The notes under the pieces: model-generated
Databases searched by the model: none
What the model was told of the DNA's origin: nothing
What the model saw: the letters and a program-made list of their open reading frames with translations, nothing else
Shown: positions 1 to 8,557 of the stretch, piece by piece
How the letters are laid out: every line of letters starts with the position of its first letter
How positions within the stretch are numbered: the stretch's first letter is position 1
Origin: an uncultured Microscilla sp.
GTDB taxonomy: Bacteria; Bacteroidota; Bacteroidia; Cytophagales; Microscillaceae
NCBI RefSeq assembly: GCF_947493425.1
Contig: NZ_CANLRP010000013.1
Coordinates: forward strand, 1-64,000
Direction: 5' to 3'
DNA length: 64,000 nucleotides
Translations under genes and position numbers: made by a program

Positions 1-88
1 TTCCTTTTGGAGACTTGAAAGTGTTGATAACTGCAAGTCTTTTGACTTGCTTGCGATGGCAAAATTAGATTGCCTTATCTAAACTTAC

Positions 89-243
89 GCTTTTTGACTG
101 CAAGTCTGAAGACTTTCTTTTATGGTTAAGTTTCAAGTGCCCCTTTGGGAACACTTAAAACAGCTGGGCTTTTTGGCTGCAAGTCTGAAGACTTTCTTTT
201 ATAGGTCAGTTTCAAGTGCCCCTTTTAGAACATTTAAAAACAG
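89..243. repeat. Two-copy tandem repeat of about 75 bp
   Basis: Two direct copies (89-163 and 168-243) each start with GCTTTTTG.CTGCAAGTCTG, carry the short palindrome AGTCTGAAGACT, and end in CTTAAAACAG or TTTAAAAACAG. A related hairpin, GCAAGTCTTTTGACTTGC, lies just before them. The repeat sits immediately 3' of the GH15 gene, whose stop is at 250-252, so it may help to end that transcript. A shorter relative (GCAAGTCTTCATACTTG) occurs near 8960. Confidence 0.75.
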
Positions 244-249
244 TCTGGT

Positions 250-2052
250 TTACCGCTTCTCAAAACTTAAAAAATTAGGTTTATCCAGCTTTTTAGAAAT
301 ACGAGCGGCGGCATTCATCAAACCCACGTGGCTATAAGTTTGCGGGAAGTTGCCCCATTGACTACCATCCTTGGCGCTCACATCTTCGCTCAACAAGCCC
401 AAATGATTGCCATACCTCGATAATTTCTCAAAAGTGTTAATTGCCTCATCTAACCTACCCACACAAGCCAATGCCTCTACATACCAAAAAGCACAAATCA
501 AAAAAGTAGTTTCGGGCTCGCCAAAATCGTCTTGGTGCTTGTAGCGGTAAAACAAACCTTCAGGGGTTTTCAAATCTTGTTCTAAGGCAAGCAAGTGACT
601 TTTGGCGCGTTCACTGTCAGACTTGAGATAACCCATCGTAATCAAATGCAGCGTGCTGGCGTCAAGGTTAGGTGTACCAATCGCTTGGGTATATACCCCT
701 CTGGTTTTATCATAAGCTTTCTCTATGTATTCAGCCGATTTTTTTTGCAGCTGGGTTGCCAGGTTCACCATCTTTTCATCCTTCAAAAACTTGCCTATGC
801 GCAAAGCCGCAGCGCTACCCGCCCAATGAAACAAATAAGTATAAGTATGGTATTGGGCTTTGTTCCTAAATTCCCACAAGCCCGCGTCTGGTTCATCTAT
901 AGTTTCCTCTATTTTTTTCAAAAGCCTAAAAATCAGCAATTTAGACTCGTGTCTTTCTTCAAAAACAAAGCGGTTATCGGCATAAATGGGCAGTAACGAT
1001 ACTAGTATTTGTCCATATACGTCGTTTTGGATGTGTTCATACGCCTGATTGCCCACCCGCACCGGAGGGTTATTGCCTTGATAACCCGTCAAATCCAATA
1101 TTTTTTCCTCAATAAAAGCATCCCCATTGATTTTGTACAAAGGCTGTAGACGCTTATCATCCCTCAGCGCAATATTGGTAATATATTTAAAATAAAGTTC
1201 GAGTTCTTCAAAGTGCCCAATATTGTTGAAAGCATTCAAGGTATAATATGTGTCGCGCATCCAGCAATAACGATAATCCCAATTTCGGGTGCTTTGGGGA
1301 GACTCAGGCAGGCTCGAAGTAGCTGAGGCAATGATGGCGCCTGTGTCTTCGTATTGGTGCATTTTGAGCACCAAAGCTGAACGTATTACCTTATTTTGGT
1401 AAAAATCGCTGATGCTGGTACTTTTTACCCATTTTCGCCAATACTGAATGGTATTATTCAAGAACGTTTCTGCCGTATCTTGAATGCTCGCTTCCATGGG
1501 ACTGCCATAGGTTAAGAATAAGTACTTGGTTTCGTTGAGCAAAAAATAAGATTCATCTTCTATAAAAGTCAAGGAAACATCGGTAGTGAGGCGCATCTTT
1601 TTTTCTAAACCCAAATACTCTATATGATTGCTCCCCCGATGGTTTTCGGGGGTAAAATTGCCATAATCGCCCACAGGCTGACATTTTACCTTTACCCTGG
1701 GCGAACCCGAAAGCGGTTCTATTTTTCTGACCAACATCAAAGGGCGATAATAGCGGTCGAAATGGTAAAAACGGGGCGCAAAATCGGTCACTCTATACTT
1801 GCCCTCTTCTGTAGCTATTTCAGTACAAAGAATGTTGGTATTCTCTATATAATATTGCGTAGACTCGAAGTTGTCTTGTGGAGGTAATACCGAAAATTCG
1901 CCCCCCTTCTCACTGTCCAAAAGGCTACCAAATACAAAACTGCTATCAAACCTTGGGAAGCATAACCAAACAATATTTGTGTTTTTGGCAATGTGAGCCA
2001 AATAAGCGCAGTTTCCAATCAAACCAAAGTTGTAAGTATGTCTTTTATCCAT
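250..2052 (-). CDS. Glycoside hydrolase family 15 protein (trehalase/glucoamylase-like)
   Basis: A 600-residue cytoplasmic protein with no signal peptide. It begins like GH15 trehalase-type proteins (YNFGLIGNCAYLAHI) and has the family block RNWDYRYCWMRDTYYTLNAF near residue 255. The family's GNQAYEH..NDVYGQIL segment and C-terminal GNFPQTYSHVGLMNAA segment are also present. These enzymes hydrolyse alpha-glucosidic bonds, and several members act on trehalose. Its start codon overlaps the stop of the upstream trehalose-6-phosphate synthase/phosphatase gene by 8 bp, so the two are very probably translationally coupled. The pairing suggests trehalose turnover, but glucoamylase or another alpha-glucosidase activity cannot be excluded from sequence. 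Confidence 0.9.
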   Translation of the reverse strand: MDKRHTYNFGLIGNCAYLAHIAKNTNIVWLCFPRFDSSFVFGSLLDSEKGGEFSVLPPQDNFESTQYYIENTNILCTEIATEEGKYRVTDFAPRFYHFDRYYRPLMLVRKIEPLSGSPRVKVKCQPVGDYGNFTPENHRGSNHIEYLGLEKKMRLTTDVSLTFIEDESYFLLNETKYLFLTYGSPMEASIQDTAETFLNNTIQYWRKWVKSTSISDFYQNKVIRSALVLKMHQYEDTGAIIASATSSLPESPQSTRNWDYRYCWMRDTYYTLNAFNNIGHFEELELYFKYITNIALRDDKRLQPLYKINGDAFIEEKILDLTGYQGNNPPVRVGNQAYEHIQNDVYGQILVSLLPIYADNRFVFEERHESKLLIFRLLKKIEETIDEPDAGLWEFRNKAQYHTYTYLFHWAGSAAALRIGKFLKDEKMVNLATQLQKKSAEYIEKAYDKTRGVYTQAIGTPNLDASTLHLITMGYLKSDSERAKSHLLALEQDLKTPEGLFYRYKHQDDFGEPETTFLICAFWYVEALACVGRLDEAINTFEKLSRYGNHLGLLSEDVSAKDGSQWGNFPQTYSHVGLMNAAARISKKLDKPNFLSFEKR

Positions 2053-4240
2053 GACTTATTTGTTTTTTCATTCCTAAATTTTTCAAAAGATCTCTCACCT
2101 CTTCCACACCATTCAAATAATAGTTTGCTTCTGAATTGCCCGTCCCCACCTTGATCGTAAAAGCGTCTTCGGGCATTGCCTTAAATGTATCTTCATCGGT
2201 TTTGTCATCGCCTAGGGCAATCACAAAATCTGAAGGAAATTTTTGCAGCCATTTGGTAGCCCCCACCCCTTTGTTGGCAGTGATGGGTTTTATTTCTACC
2301 ACCATATTGCCCTCCAGCACTTGCAGCCCCATATTACTGGTCAAGTATTTCAAATGACTGCTCAACTCTCTCGTTCTTAGTTCGCCCAAACCCACCTCTA
2401 CTTTGCGGTAGTGCCATACCAAAGAATACGCCTTTTGCTCGACAAAAGCACCAGGGGTTCTATTGACATACAAGTCCATCACTGGGTAAATTTCTTTCTG
2501 CCAATCGTTGTTCATGCCTTCTTGTACCTCCCAATCTTTGCCCACCTGTTTGCTCCAAATGCCGTGTTCGGCTATCAAATCTATGTCCAAGTCCCCAAAC
2601 CACTCTTCCAACGTATGGTGCTTGCGTCCGCTGATAATCACCACTTGGTTTTTGTGGTCTTGTATCAAACCATTGAGAATGTCATACAATTCTTGATTAG
2701 GTTTGGCTTGTTCAGGTTTTTGGGCAAAACCCGTCAGAGTGCCATCATAATCTAAAAATAAGAGCCTTTTTTCCGCTTTTTGGTAAGCGGCTTTGATCTG
2801 TTTGATGGTGTTTTCTTCCAATATTTTGGTATGCATATACGACTGTTGCTCCTTTACCTCTGTCAACCTGTCTAAAAATAGTTTAACCCAATGGTGAATA
2901 TTATACCTTTTCAAAGAATTTTGCATAATTTCCATGTGAAACCTTTGCTCATCTTTGGGCATCGTAAGGGCTTGGTGCAATGCTGATACAATTTGTTTAA
3001 TATCATTAGGGTTAATCAAAATAGCATCGGATAACTCTTTAGAAGAACCAGCCATTTCGCTCAAAATCAACACCCCCGTTTGGTCTAATCGGCTGGCAAT
3101 ATATTCTTTACAAACCAAGTTCATTCCATCACGTAGAGGAGTCACCAAGGCAACATTTGCCATTCTATAAAAAGCTGACAAAGCCTCAATAGGGAATGAA
3201 CGATAAAAATAATGTACAGGAGTCCAGCTTACCCGCCCATACTTTCCGTTGATGCGCCCTACCAACTCATCTATTTCTGTTTTGAGGGCTTGGTACCTGG
3301 GTACCGTATCGCGCGAAGGCACCACCACCATAAAAAGCACCACTTTTTCTAAATACTCAGGGTATTCTTCAAAGAAAATCTCCAAGGCTTGTAACCTGTT
3401 TTTGATGCCTTTCGAATAGTCGAGCCGATCTATAGAAAGAATGATTTTTTCATTATTTAAAGAAGAACGGTAACGCACCTCTCTATTAATAGTGTTGGGC
3501 GACGAGGCTTTTTTAGCGTACTTATCATAATCAATGCCCATAGGAAAAGCATCTACCACTACCTTGCGGTTGCCCATTTCGACTTCTCCATGAAAATAAC
3601 CTATGCCCGCCAAACGGTTTACCGAACTCAAAAAGTGGCGCATGTCATCATAGGTATGAAAGCCCACTAAATCTGCCCCTAACATACCCAAAAGCAATTC
3701 TCTACGCCAAGGCAAGAGCCTGAAAATTTCGTAAGAGGGAAAAGGAATGTGTTGAAAGTAGCCAATGCTTATGTTAGGGCGTTTTTCTCTAATCAATTGT
3801 GGGACAAGCAGCAGTTGATAATCGTGTATCCAGACGGTATCATTTGCTTCGCACACCTCCAAAATAGCTTCCGCAAATTTTTGATTGACTTGTTGATAAC
3901 TTTTCCAAAAATTATCTTGGTAAACAGCGTACTGGGGGAAATAGTGAAAAGAAGGCCAGATCGTAGCATTGCTAAAGCCCTCATAAAAACCTTCTACGTC
4001 TTCTTCTGACAAAAAAATAGGTTTGAGGCTTTCCTTTTCCAGGTCTTCAGTGACTTGGCTTTTTTCTTCTTCATTTGCCAAGTGTAAACCAGCCCAGCCT
4101 AGCCAGATATTGTTACCTTCTTTGTAGATGGAACCCAAACCTGTGGCAAGTCCACCCGCACTTGGTTTGTAGGTCAACTCCTGATTGTTTTTCTGAATTT
4201 TAATAGGGAGGCGATTAGATACAATGATAGTTTTGCTCAT
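2045..4240 (-). CDS. otsAB: Fused trehalose-6-phosphate synthase/phosphatase (OtsA-OtsB)
   Basis: A 731-residue bifunctional enzyme. The N-terminal part, to about residue 470, is a GT20 trehalose-6-phosphate synthase: SNRLPI start, GGLATGL loop, GYFQHIPFPSYEIFRLLPW, DRLDYSKGI and LRDGMNLVCKEY. It joins UDP- or ADP-glucose to glucose-6-phosphate. The C-terminal part is a HAD phosphatase with LFLDYDGTLTGF (catalytic Asp pair near residue 497), SGR and the ALGDDKTDEDTF metal motif, which dephosphorylates trehalose-6-phosphate. This fused layout is common in Bacteroidota and yeast-like enzymes. The GH15 gene follows with an 8-bp overlap. Likely role: osmoprotection or carbon storage. Confidence 0.95.
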   Translation of the reverse strand: MSKTIIVSNRLPIKIQKNNQELTYKPSAGGLATGLGSIYKEGNNIWLGWAGLHLANEEEKSQVTEDLEKESLKPIFLSEEDVEGFYEGFSNATIWPSFHYFPQYAVYQDNFWKSYQQVNQKFAEAILEVCEANDTVWIHDYQLLLVPQLIREKRPNISIGYFQHIPFPSYEIFRLLPWRRELLLGMLGADLVGFHTYDDMRHFLSSVNRLAGIGYFHGEVEMGNRKVVVDAFPMGIDYDKYAKKASSPNTINREVRYRSSLNNEKIILSIDRLDYSKGIKNRLQALEIFFEEYPEYLEKVVLFMVVVPSRDTVPRYQALKTEIDELVGRINGKYGRVSWTPVHYFYRSFPIEALSAFYRMANVALVTPLRDGMNLVCKEYIASRLDQTGVLILSEMAGSSKELSDAILINPNDIKQIVSALHQALTMPKDEQRFHMEIMQNSLKRYNIHHWVKLFLDRLTEVKEQQSYMHTKILEENTIKQIKAAYQKAEKRLLFLDYDGTLTGFAQKPEQAKPNQELYDILNGLIQDHKNQVVIISGRKHHTLEEWFGDLDIDLIAEHGIWSKQVGKDWEVQEGMNNDWQKEIYPVMDLYVNRTPGAFVEQKAYSLVWHYRKVEVGLGELRTRELSSHLKYLTSNMGLQVLEGNMVVEIKPITANKGVGATKWLQKFPSDFVIALGDDKTDEDTFKAMPEDAFTIKVGTGNSEANYYLNGVEEVRDLLKNLGMKKQISHG

Positions 4241-4565
4241 TTTTGATAGGGTTGTTTTTAGACGTTAGTTAGAGGCAGTTCCAACTATGGCTGAATATTG
4301 CTCGAAACGTGAACGAGTGTTCAAAATAAGCAATATAAAGTTTATGATTTTGGAAATACTTCAGGTGAGTAGTTTTTTAGAAAAAACGATGGGACTATTT
4401 GATAAATGGGTTAAAATAAGTAGATGATTTTGTATTTAACTTAGTATTACTTTTGTTAGTAACACGTAGTTGGAAAACTTTACAGATTTTTGGTTCTTTG
4501 CCTTGCTTGCTTTTGCCAGTATACACCATTTTGCGCACCATAGAAAACAATAAAGCCATAAAAAG
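4241..4565. promoter_or_regulatory. Divergent promoter region between otsAB and the phosphotransferase gene
   Basis: 325 bp without a supported gene, between two divergent coding regions. On the plus strand TACTTTTG at 4448-4455 matches the Bacteroidota -7 box TAnnTTTG, with TTG at 4430-4432. The spacing of 15 is shorter than the usual 17-23, so this is only a candidate promoter for the phosphotransferase gene at 4566. No clear box was found toward otsAB. Confidence 0.35.
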
Positions 4566-5528
4566 ATGAGTTTTACAAAACACCTGCTAAAAATCACCCA
4601 ATCTACCGATTGCAAAGAAGTTGAAACCATTCAATCTTTGTGGAGCGGCTATGGGAGCATTGTTCGCTATCAGTTGAACAACCCATCGTTTAAGACAGTG
4701 GTAGTAAAACACATTGCTTTAAACCAAGCCAACAAGCACCCAAGAGGCTGGAACACCCAAAAGTCTCACAACCGAAAAGTAAAATCTTATCAGGTAGAAA
4801 CCCATTGGTACAAGCAATGGAGCCAACTTTGCCCCGATAGCTGTAAAGTACCCAAGCTCATTGGTACCTATACCAAAGGCAACAACCAATGGATTGTATT
4901 AGAAGATTTGAACGGACACTTTCCGCTACGAAAAATCCAGCTCAGTTTGCCAGAGGTAAAGGTGTGCTTGACCTGGTTGGCAAACTTTCATGCCACTTTC
5001 GTGCACCAGCCGCCTACAGGGTTATGGGAAGTGGGCACCTATTGGCATTTGGCAACCCGCCCCGACGAATTTGAGCAGATGAAACACCAGGTGCTCAAAG
5101 CTAAAGCCCACGTGATAGATGAGTTATTAAGCCAATGTAAGTACCAAACCATTGTACATGGAGATGCCAAACTAGCCAATTTTTGTTTCTCTAAAGATGG
5201 TAAAAAGGTGGCTGCAGTAGACTTTCAATATGTGGGTGGGGGCTGTGGAATGAAAGACGTGACTTACTTTTTGGGCAGTTGTTTGTCGGGTGCCGAATGC
5301 GAACGCTATGAAAGTGAGTTGTTAGACACTTATTTTGCCACATTGAAAAAGACATTGGCTATAGCCAACCCCTGTGTAGATGCCGAAGCCCTAGAGCAAG
5401 AGTGGCGACAACTATACCCCATTGCCTGTGCCGATTTTACCCGATTTCTGTTAGGCTGGATGCCCACCCACCAAAAACTGAACGACTATACTATGCAAGT
5501 AACCGAAGAGGTGTTGGCAAGCTTATAG
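4566..5528 (+). CDS. APH/choline-kinase-like phosphotransferase
   Basis: A 320-residue cytoplasmic protein with the aminoglycoside phosphotransferase / ecdysteroid-kinase fold signature. The catalytic loop is IVHGDAKLANF (H-x-D-x4-N type) near residue 198, followed by the metal-binding DFQYVGGG and KDVTYFLGSCL, as seen in choline- and EcK-type kinases. The ATP-binding N-lobe has VVVKHIAL. The substrate is unknown; small alcohols or aminoglycosides are typical of the superfamily, but nothing here points to antibiotic resistance. It is monocistronic, divergent from otsAB. Confidence 0.85.
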   Translation: MSFTKHLLKITQSTDCKEVETIQSLWSGYGSIVRYQLNNPSFKTVVVKHIALNQANKHPRGWNTQKSHNRKVKSYQVETHWYKQWSQLCPDSCKVPKLIGTYTKGNNQWIVLEDLNGHFPLRKIQLSLPEVKVCLTWLANFHATFVHQPPTGLWEVGTYWHLATRPDEFEQMKHQVLKAKAHVIDELLSQCKYQTIVHGDAKLANFCFSKDGKKVAAVDFQYVGGGCGMKDVTYFLGSCLSGAECERYESELLDTYFATLKKTLAIANPCVDAEALEQEWRQLYPIACADFTRFLLGWMPTHQKLNDYTMQVTEEVLASL

Positions 5529-5754
5529 CCCAAAGGTTTTGGGTTCAAAAACACTGTTCTACAATCGACCAAACCTTTTATAATGTTGATTTTTAGTGAC
5601 TTATTAAAACCGTTGCAAGTGTGTATCATGTTTTGAAATATCCTCAGATTAAGTGATATAATAAAATCTATATCATCTGTAAAATAAGTTATTTCATTTT
5701 ATAACACTAACCCCTCATCTTTGTGGCGTAATAAATTTTAAAACACAAATAATT

Positions 5755-6723
5755 ATGAGTACTAAAAAAGCACTAATCTTTACGGCTAACACTCAAGACA
5801 CGGCTGGGTACAGAGAAAAAGGTGTATGGTTTAATAAGTTTTTGATGCCTTATCGTGGGCTAAAACAGCGTATGGTGAGGTTAAGCACACTTGTGGTATT
5901 AGCCTTTTTGGTGAGCTACCAAGCCGCATTTGCTAGTAATATTCTGATTGTAATGTCAGATGTGTCGCAAATGAAACTCAAAGGGGGGTATGATTACAAA
6001 ACAGGTTTTTATCTAAATGAGTTGATGGAGCCAGTCAAAATATTTATGGAGGCAGGTCATACGCTGACTTTTGCTACTCCAACTGGCATGGCACCAACAC
6101 TTGATTTGGTTTCTGATACACGAAAACACTTTTTGGACGAAAGTCAGGAAAATTACAATGCCCACAAAGCTTTGTTTAACCGACTTATGCTGAATGACAA
6201 AAAACACAGTCCAGTGGTAAGTTTTGCACGTATTGAACAAATTGGCATTGAAAATTTTGATGCAGTATTTGTACCTGGTGGTCACGCTCCGTTAGGCGAC
6301 TTAGTAACCAATGATTTACTGAGCAAGTTCTTGCATCACTTTCATGCCAACTCTAAGCCTACAGGACTGGTATGCCACGGTCCGGTTGCTTTATTATCTT
6401 CTTTGCCAAATAGTGCCGAGTTTGAGTCTGATATGAGAGCTGGTAAAAAAGCCAAGCCAGCGAAAGGTTGGATTTATGCAGGTTATAAAATGACGGTTTT
6501 TAGCAATTCAGAAGAAGCCGTTGCCACTAAATACTACCTAAGTGGCGACCAATTATTTTACTGGCCACAAAATGCCCTTACCAATGCTGGGGGTAAGTAT
6601 TCTCATAGCAAGAAAGACTGGGCACCCCACGTAGTTGTAGACCGTGAATTAGTGACGGGTCAGAATAACAAATCAGCAAATGCTACTGCCAAAGAGTTGT
6701 TAAAGTTACTCAATAACAATTAA
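5755..6723 (+). CDS. Secreted DJ-1/PfpI family protein with a hybrid N-terminus
   Basis: A 322-residue DJ-1/PfpI (Hsp31-like) protein. The main domain starts near residue 62 (NILIVMSDVSQ, then GFYLNELMEPVKIFMEAGH) and has the nucleophile elbow GLVCHGPVALLSS with the expected Cys-His pair. Such proteins act as glyoxalases, chaperones or amidases. A signal-peptide-like segment begins at the internal Met40 (MVRLSTLVVLAFLVSYQAAFA, coded from 5872). The preceding 39 residues themselves look like the first strand and helix of another DJ-1 protein (KALIFTANTQ, then GVWFNKFLMPYRGLK). Translation may start at 5755 or at 5872; a start at 5872 would give a normal exported protein. The -7-like CATCTTTG at 5716-5723 favours transcription from upstream of 5755. 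Confidence 0.85.
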   Translation: MSTKKALIFTANTQDTAGYREKGVWFNKFLMPYRGLKQRMVRLSTLVVLAFLVSYQAAFASNILIVMSDVSQMKLKGGYDYKTGFYLNELMEPVKIFMEAGHTLTFATPTGMAPTLDLVSDTRKHFLDESQENYNAHKALFNRLMLNDKKHSPVVSFARIEQIGIENFDAVFVPGGHAPLGDLVTNDLLSKFLHHFHANSKPTGLVCHGPVALLSSLPNSAEFESDMRAGKKAKPAKGWIYAGYKMTVFSNSEEAVATKYYLSGDQLFYWPQNALTNAGGKYSHSKKDWAPHVVVDRELVTGQNNKSANATAKELLKLLNNN

Positions 6724-6876
6724 GGATAGTTGAGCCCCCTATAAATCAGGCATAGGAACAATGAGGTTTAGTCAGGGTTTAGGGCTATGCTTTGCATTTG
6801 CAAGGTAAACAGCCCAAACTCTGGCGATAACTTTTGAATACAAAAGAGGTCTCAAAGTTCAGTCAATATTGAGTTC

Positions 6877-7590
6877 ATGATCAAAATAGTATTTTCTATA
6901 TGTATGCTTTTAGGTTTCATTTCATTTCAAGCAAAAGCACAACAAGCAAATCATTTTAATTCCTGGTGGATTTACAGCGCTAATTTTCGTATGCATGACC
7001 AATTTTCTGTGAATGCAATGTATGCCTGGAGTCGAAACGATTTCGTAAAAAACTGGCAACAATCTCTTGCAGGGTTTGGGCTAAATTATTATCACAAAAG
7101 AAACGTAGAGTTTGGAGCAGGGTATGAGTGGATAGAACGGTTTCCCTACGGTGAGCAGCCACTACCCAATCAAATCTCAATCCATCGGTTTTTTCAAAAA
7201 ATCACTGTTAAGAATAAAATTGGTAATGTGGGAATAACGAATGTCATAAGATTTAATCAGGAATATATTAACGCTGATTTTCGATATTTCATTATCAATC
7301 ACATAGGTTTAAAAATTCCTATTCAATTGAATAGCAAAAATACAAAGTTGTCAATAAGGTTTACTGAAGGAATAATAATCAATCATGGAAAATGGGTAAC
7401 CCAATCCTATTTTGGTCAAAACAGGGCGTATGTTGGATTGAATGTTTTAATCAGGCAATCCATTGGGGTAGATTTGGGTTATTTGAATCATTACATCATT
7501 AAAGAAAATCAATTGACAGAAAATAACCATACACTGTTTTTTAAGTTGACACATAATTTAGATTTCAGAAAGAAAATATCTAATCACTAG
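6877..7590 (+). CDS. DUF2490 outer-membrane beta-barrel protein
   Basis: A 237-residue protein with a clear signal peptide (MIKIVFSICMLLGFISFQAKA) followed by alternating aromatic/polar strands typical of an outer-membrane barrel. The opening NHFNSWWIYSANFRMHDQFSV and FGAGYEWIERFPYG match the DUF2490 pattern common in Bacteroidota. Function unknown. The TAG stop codon lies inside the CACTAGTG end of a palindromic repeat element, so the last codon boundary coincides with the element edge. Confidence 0.75.
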   Translation: MIKIVFSICMLLGFISFQAKAQQANHFNSWWIYSANFRMHDQFSVNAMYAWSRNDFVKNWQQSLAGFGLNYYHKRNVEFGAGYEWIERFPYGEQPLPNQISIHRFFQKITVKNKIGNVGITNVIRFNQEYINADFRYFIINHIGLKIPIQLNSKNTKLSIRFTEGIIINHGKWVTQSYFGQNRAYVGLNVLIRQSIGVDLGYLNHYIIKENQLTENNHTLFFKLTHNLDFRKKISNH

Positions 7591-7756
7591 TGCTCTGGGT
7601 ACTAAATTCCTTTCACATATTTCGGCTTCTTTTGCCTACTGACTTCACCTAAAAAAACTCACGTAGCTTAGGCTATGCTCGTTTTTTGGAGGTTTGACAG
7701 CCACCAAAATAAACTCGAAATAGTGTATAAACTACTTAGTTCCCAAAGCACTAGTG
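7585..7756. repeat. Palindromic TIR element, family A, copy 1
   Basis: A 172-bp element with imperfect terminal inverted repeats: CACTAGTGCTCTGGGTACTA at the left matches the reverse complement of the right end (CACTAGTGCTTTGGGAACTA). It has an inner hairpin around TAGCTTAGGCTATG flanked by runs of A and T. It contains no ORF, so it resembles a MITE or large REP-type palindrome. Its right end is shared with copy 2. Its left end holds the stop codon of the DUF2490 gene. Confidence 0.75.
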
Positions 7757-7927
7757 CAATGGGTACTAAATTCCTATCATATTAGCTTCACTGAGCTCGC
7801 CACAGCGTAGCTGTAGGCTCGGTTATTCGGAGTCTTTAGCCCGCTTACTTTACTTCAAAAAGTGCGTCAGCAAACAAAATACCCTCGAAATAAATAGTGT
7901 ATTTATTTAATCCCCGATGCACTAGTG
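7749..7927. repeat. Palindromic TIR element, family A, copy 2
   Basis: This 179-bp element starts CACTAGTGCAATGGGTACTA and ends with the inverse, CACTAGTGCATCGGGGATTA on the opposite strand. It shares the CACTAGTG at 7749-7756 with copy 1. Its interior (TTCGGAGTCTTTAGCCCGC, then ACTTTACTTCAAAAAGT) is nearly the same as the copy after bioB at 25.5 kb. No coding capacity. Confidence 0.8.
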
Positions 7928-7981
7928 AATAGCAGTGTTTTTAGGTAGTTATTTGAAGTTTTTTTCATTTTTTTTGATAAA

Positions 7982-7999
7982 TATTTACCAGGGTAAATA
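7982..7999. promoter_or_regulatory. Palindromic operator upstream of marR
   Basis: TATTTACCAGGGTAAATA is a perfect 8+2+8 palindrome. It lies about 10 bp upstream of a perfect -7 box, TAACTTTG (8009-8016), ahead of the marR start at 8035. Variants occur before both doxX copies (8500-8517 and 9175-9192). Size and symmetry fit a MarR dimer, so autoregulation by the adjacent MarR protein is likely; binding is inferred. Confidence 0.65.
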
Positions 8000-8008
8000 A
8001 ATTTTTAT

Positions 8009-8016
8009 TAACTTTG
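8009..8016 (+). promoter_or_regulatory. Promoter -7 box of marR
   Basis: TAACTTTG matches the Bacteroidota TAnnTTTG consensus exactly and sits 18 bp before the marR ATG at 8035. A reading start at the TTG inside this box (8014) is therefore unlikely, which supports 8035 as the gene start. The -33 TTG is not obvious. Confidence 0.5.
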
Positions 8017-8034
8017 TCAAAAGTTAGAAAAAAA

Positions 8035-8484
8035 ATGGCAAAAATTGATGAAGAAATAAAGTCTTCATTTGTAGACAATAAGTATCGTTTGTTAGCAAAT
8101 GTAGTATTTACTCGAAACTGGATTCAAAACCAATTTGCGAGCTTTCTCAAGCCTTTTGGTGTATCTCCTCAACAGTTTAACATTTTACGCATTTTACGAG
8201 GTGCCAATGACTGGCTCAATATGCATGAGGTGAAAAGCAGAATGGTAGAAAAATCTCCCAATGCCACTCGTCTTTGCGACAAGCTGGTAGAGAAACAGTT
8301 GGTCGAAAGAGCCAGAAGTGAAGAAGATAGGAGGGTAGTTCATCTAAGAATCACAAAAGCTGGATTAGATTTGTTAGTAAAAATTGGTGAGAAAGATGAC
8401 AAATCATCCATAAATTTTGTTGAGAACATTTCGGACGAAGAGGCAAAAATTGCCAGTGAAATTTTAGACAAATTTAGAGGTTAA
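8035..8484 (+). CDS. MarR family transcriptional regulator
   Basis: A 149-residue winged-helix repressor. The segment PFGVSPQQFNILRILRG, then LNMHEVKSRM and the recognition helix SPNATRLCDKLVEKQLV, followed by the wing RARSEEDRRVVHLRIT, is typical MarR architecture. The ATG at 8035 is preferred to the upstream TTG at 8014, which lies in the promoter box. It probably controls itself and the two doxX genes through the palindromes before each. A decayed second copy of its 3' part lies at 9019-9159. The inducing ligand is unknown; MarR/DoxX pairs are often linked to redox or phenolic stress. Confidence 0.9.
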   Translation: MAKIDEEIKSSFVDNKYRLLANVVFTRNWIQNQFASFLKPFGVSPQQFNILRILRGANDWLNMHEVKSRMVEKSPNATRLCDKLVEKQLVERARSEEDRRVVHLRITKAGLDLLVKIGEKDDKSSINFVENISDEEAKIASEILDKFRG

Positions 8485-8499
8485 ATTTTTTTATACTAA

Positions 8500-8517
8500 T
8501 ATTTATCAAGGAAAATA
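8500..8517. promoter_or_regulatory. Degenerate MarR operator-like site before doxX copy 1
   Basis: TATTTATCAAGGAAAATA departs from the marR palindrome at two half-site positions. A further half site, GGTAAATA, lies at 8525-8532, 25 bp from the start of the first. The same 25-bp layout occurs before doxX copy 2. Confidence 0.5.
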
Positions 8518-8557
8518 ATTACAAGGTAAATAAGGTTAATTCAAATTACATTTTATT

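Noticed and set aside
595-996. Long plus-strand ORF over the GH15 gene
   Set aside because: It is antisense to the confirmed GH15 frame; composition is not protein-like. The same holds for other antisense ORFs in otsAB, porU, the DUF5916 gene and the helicase.
8014-8034. TTG start of marR at 8014
   Set aside because: It lies inside the -7 box; the ATG at 8035 fits the family start.
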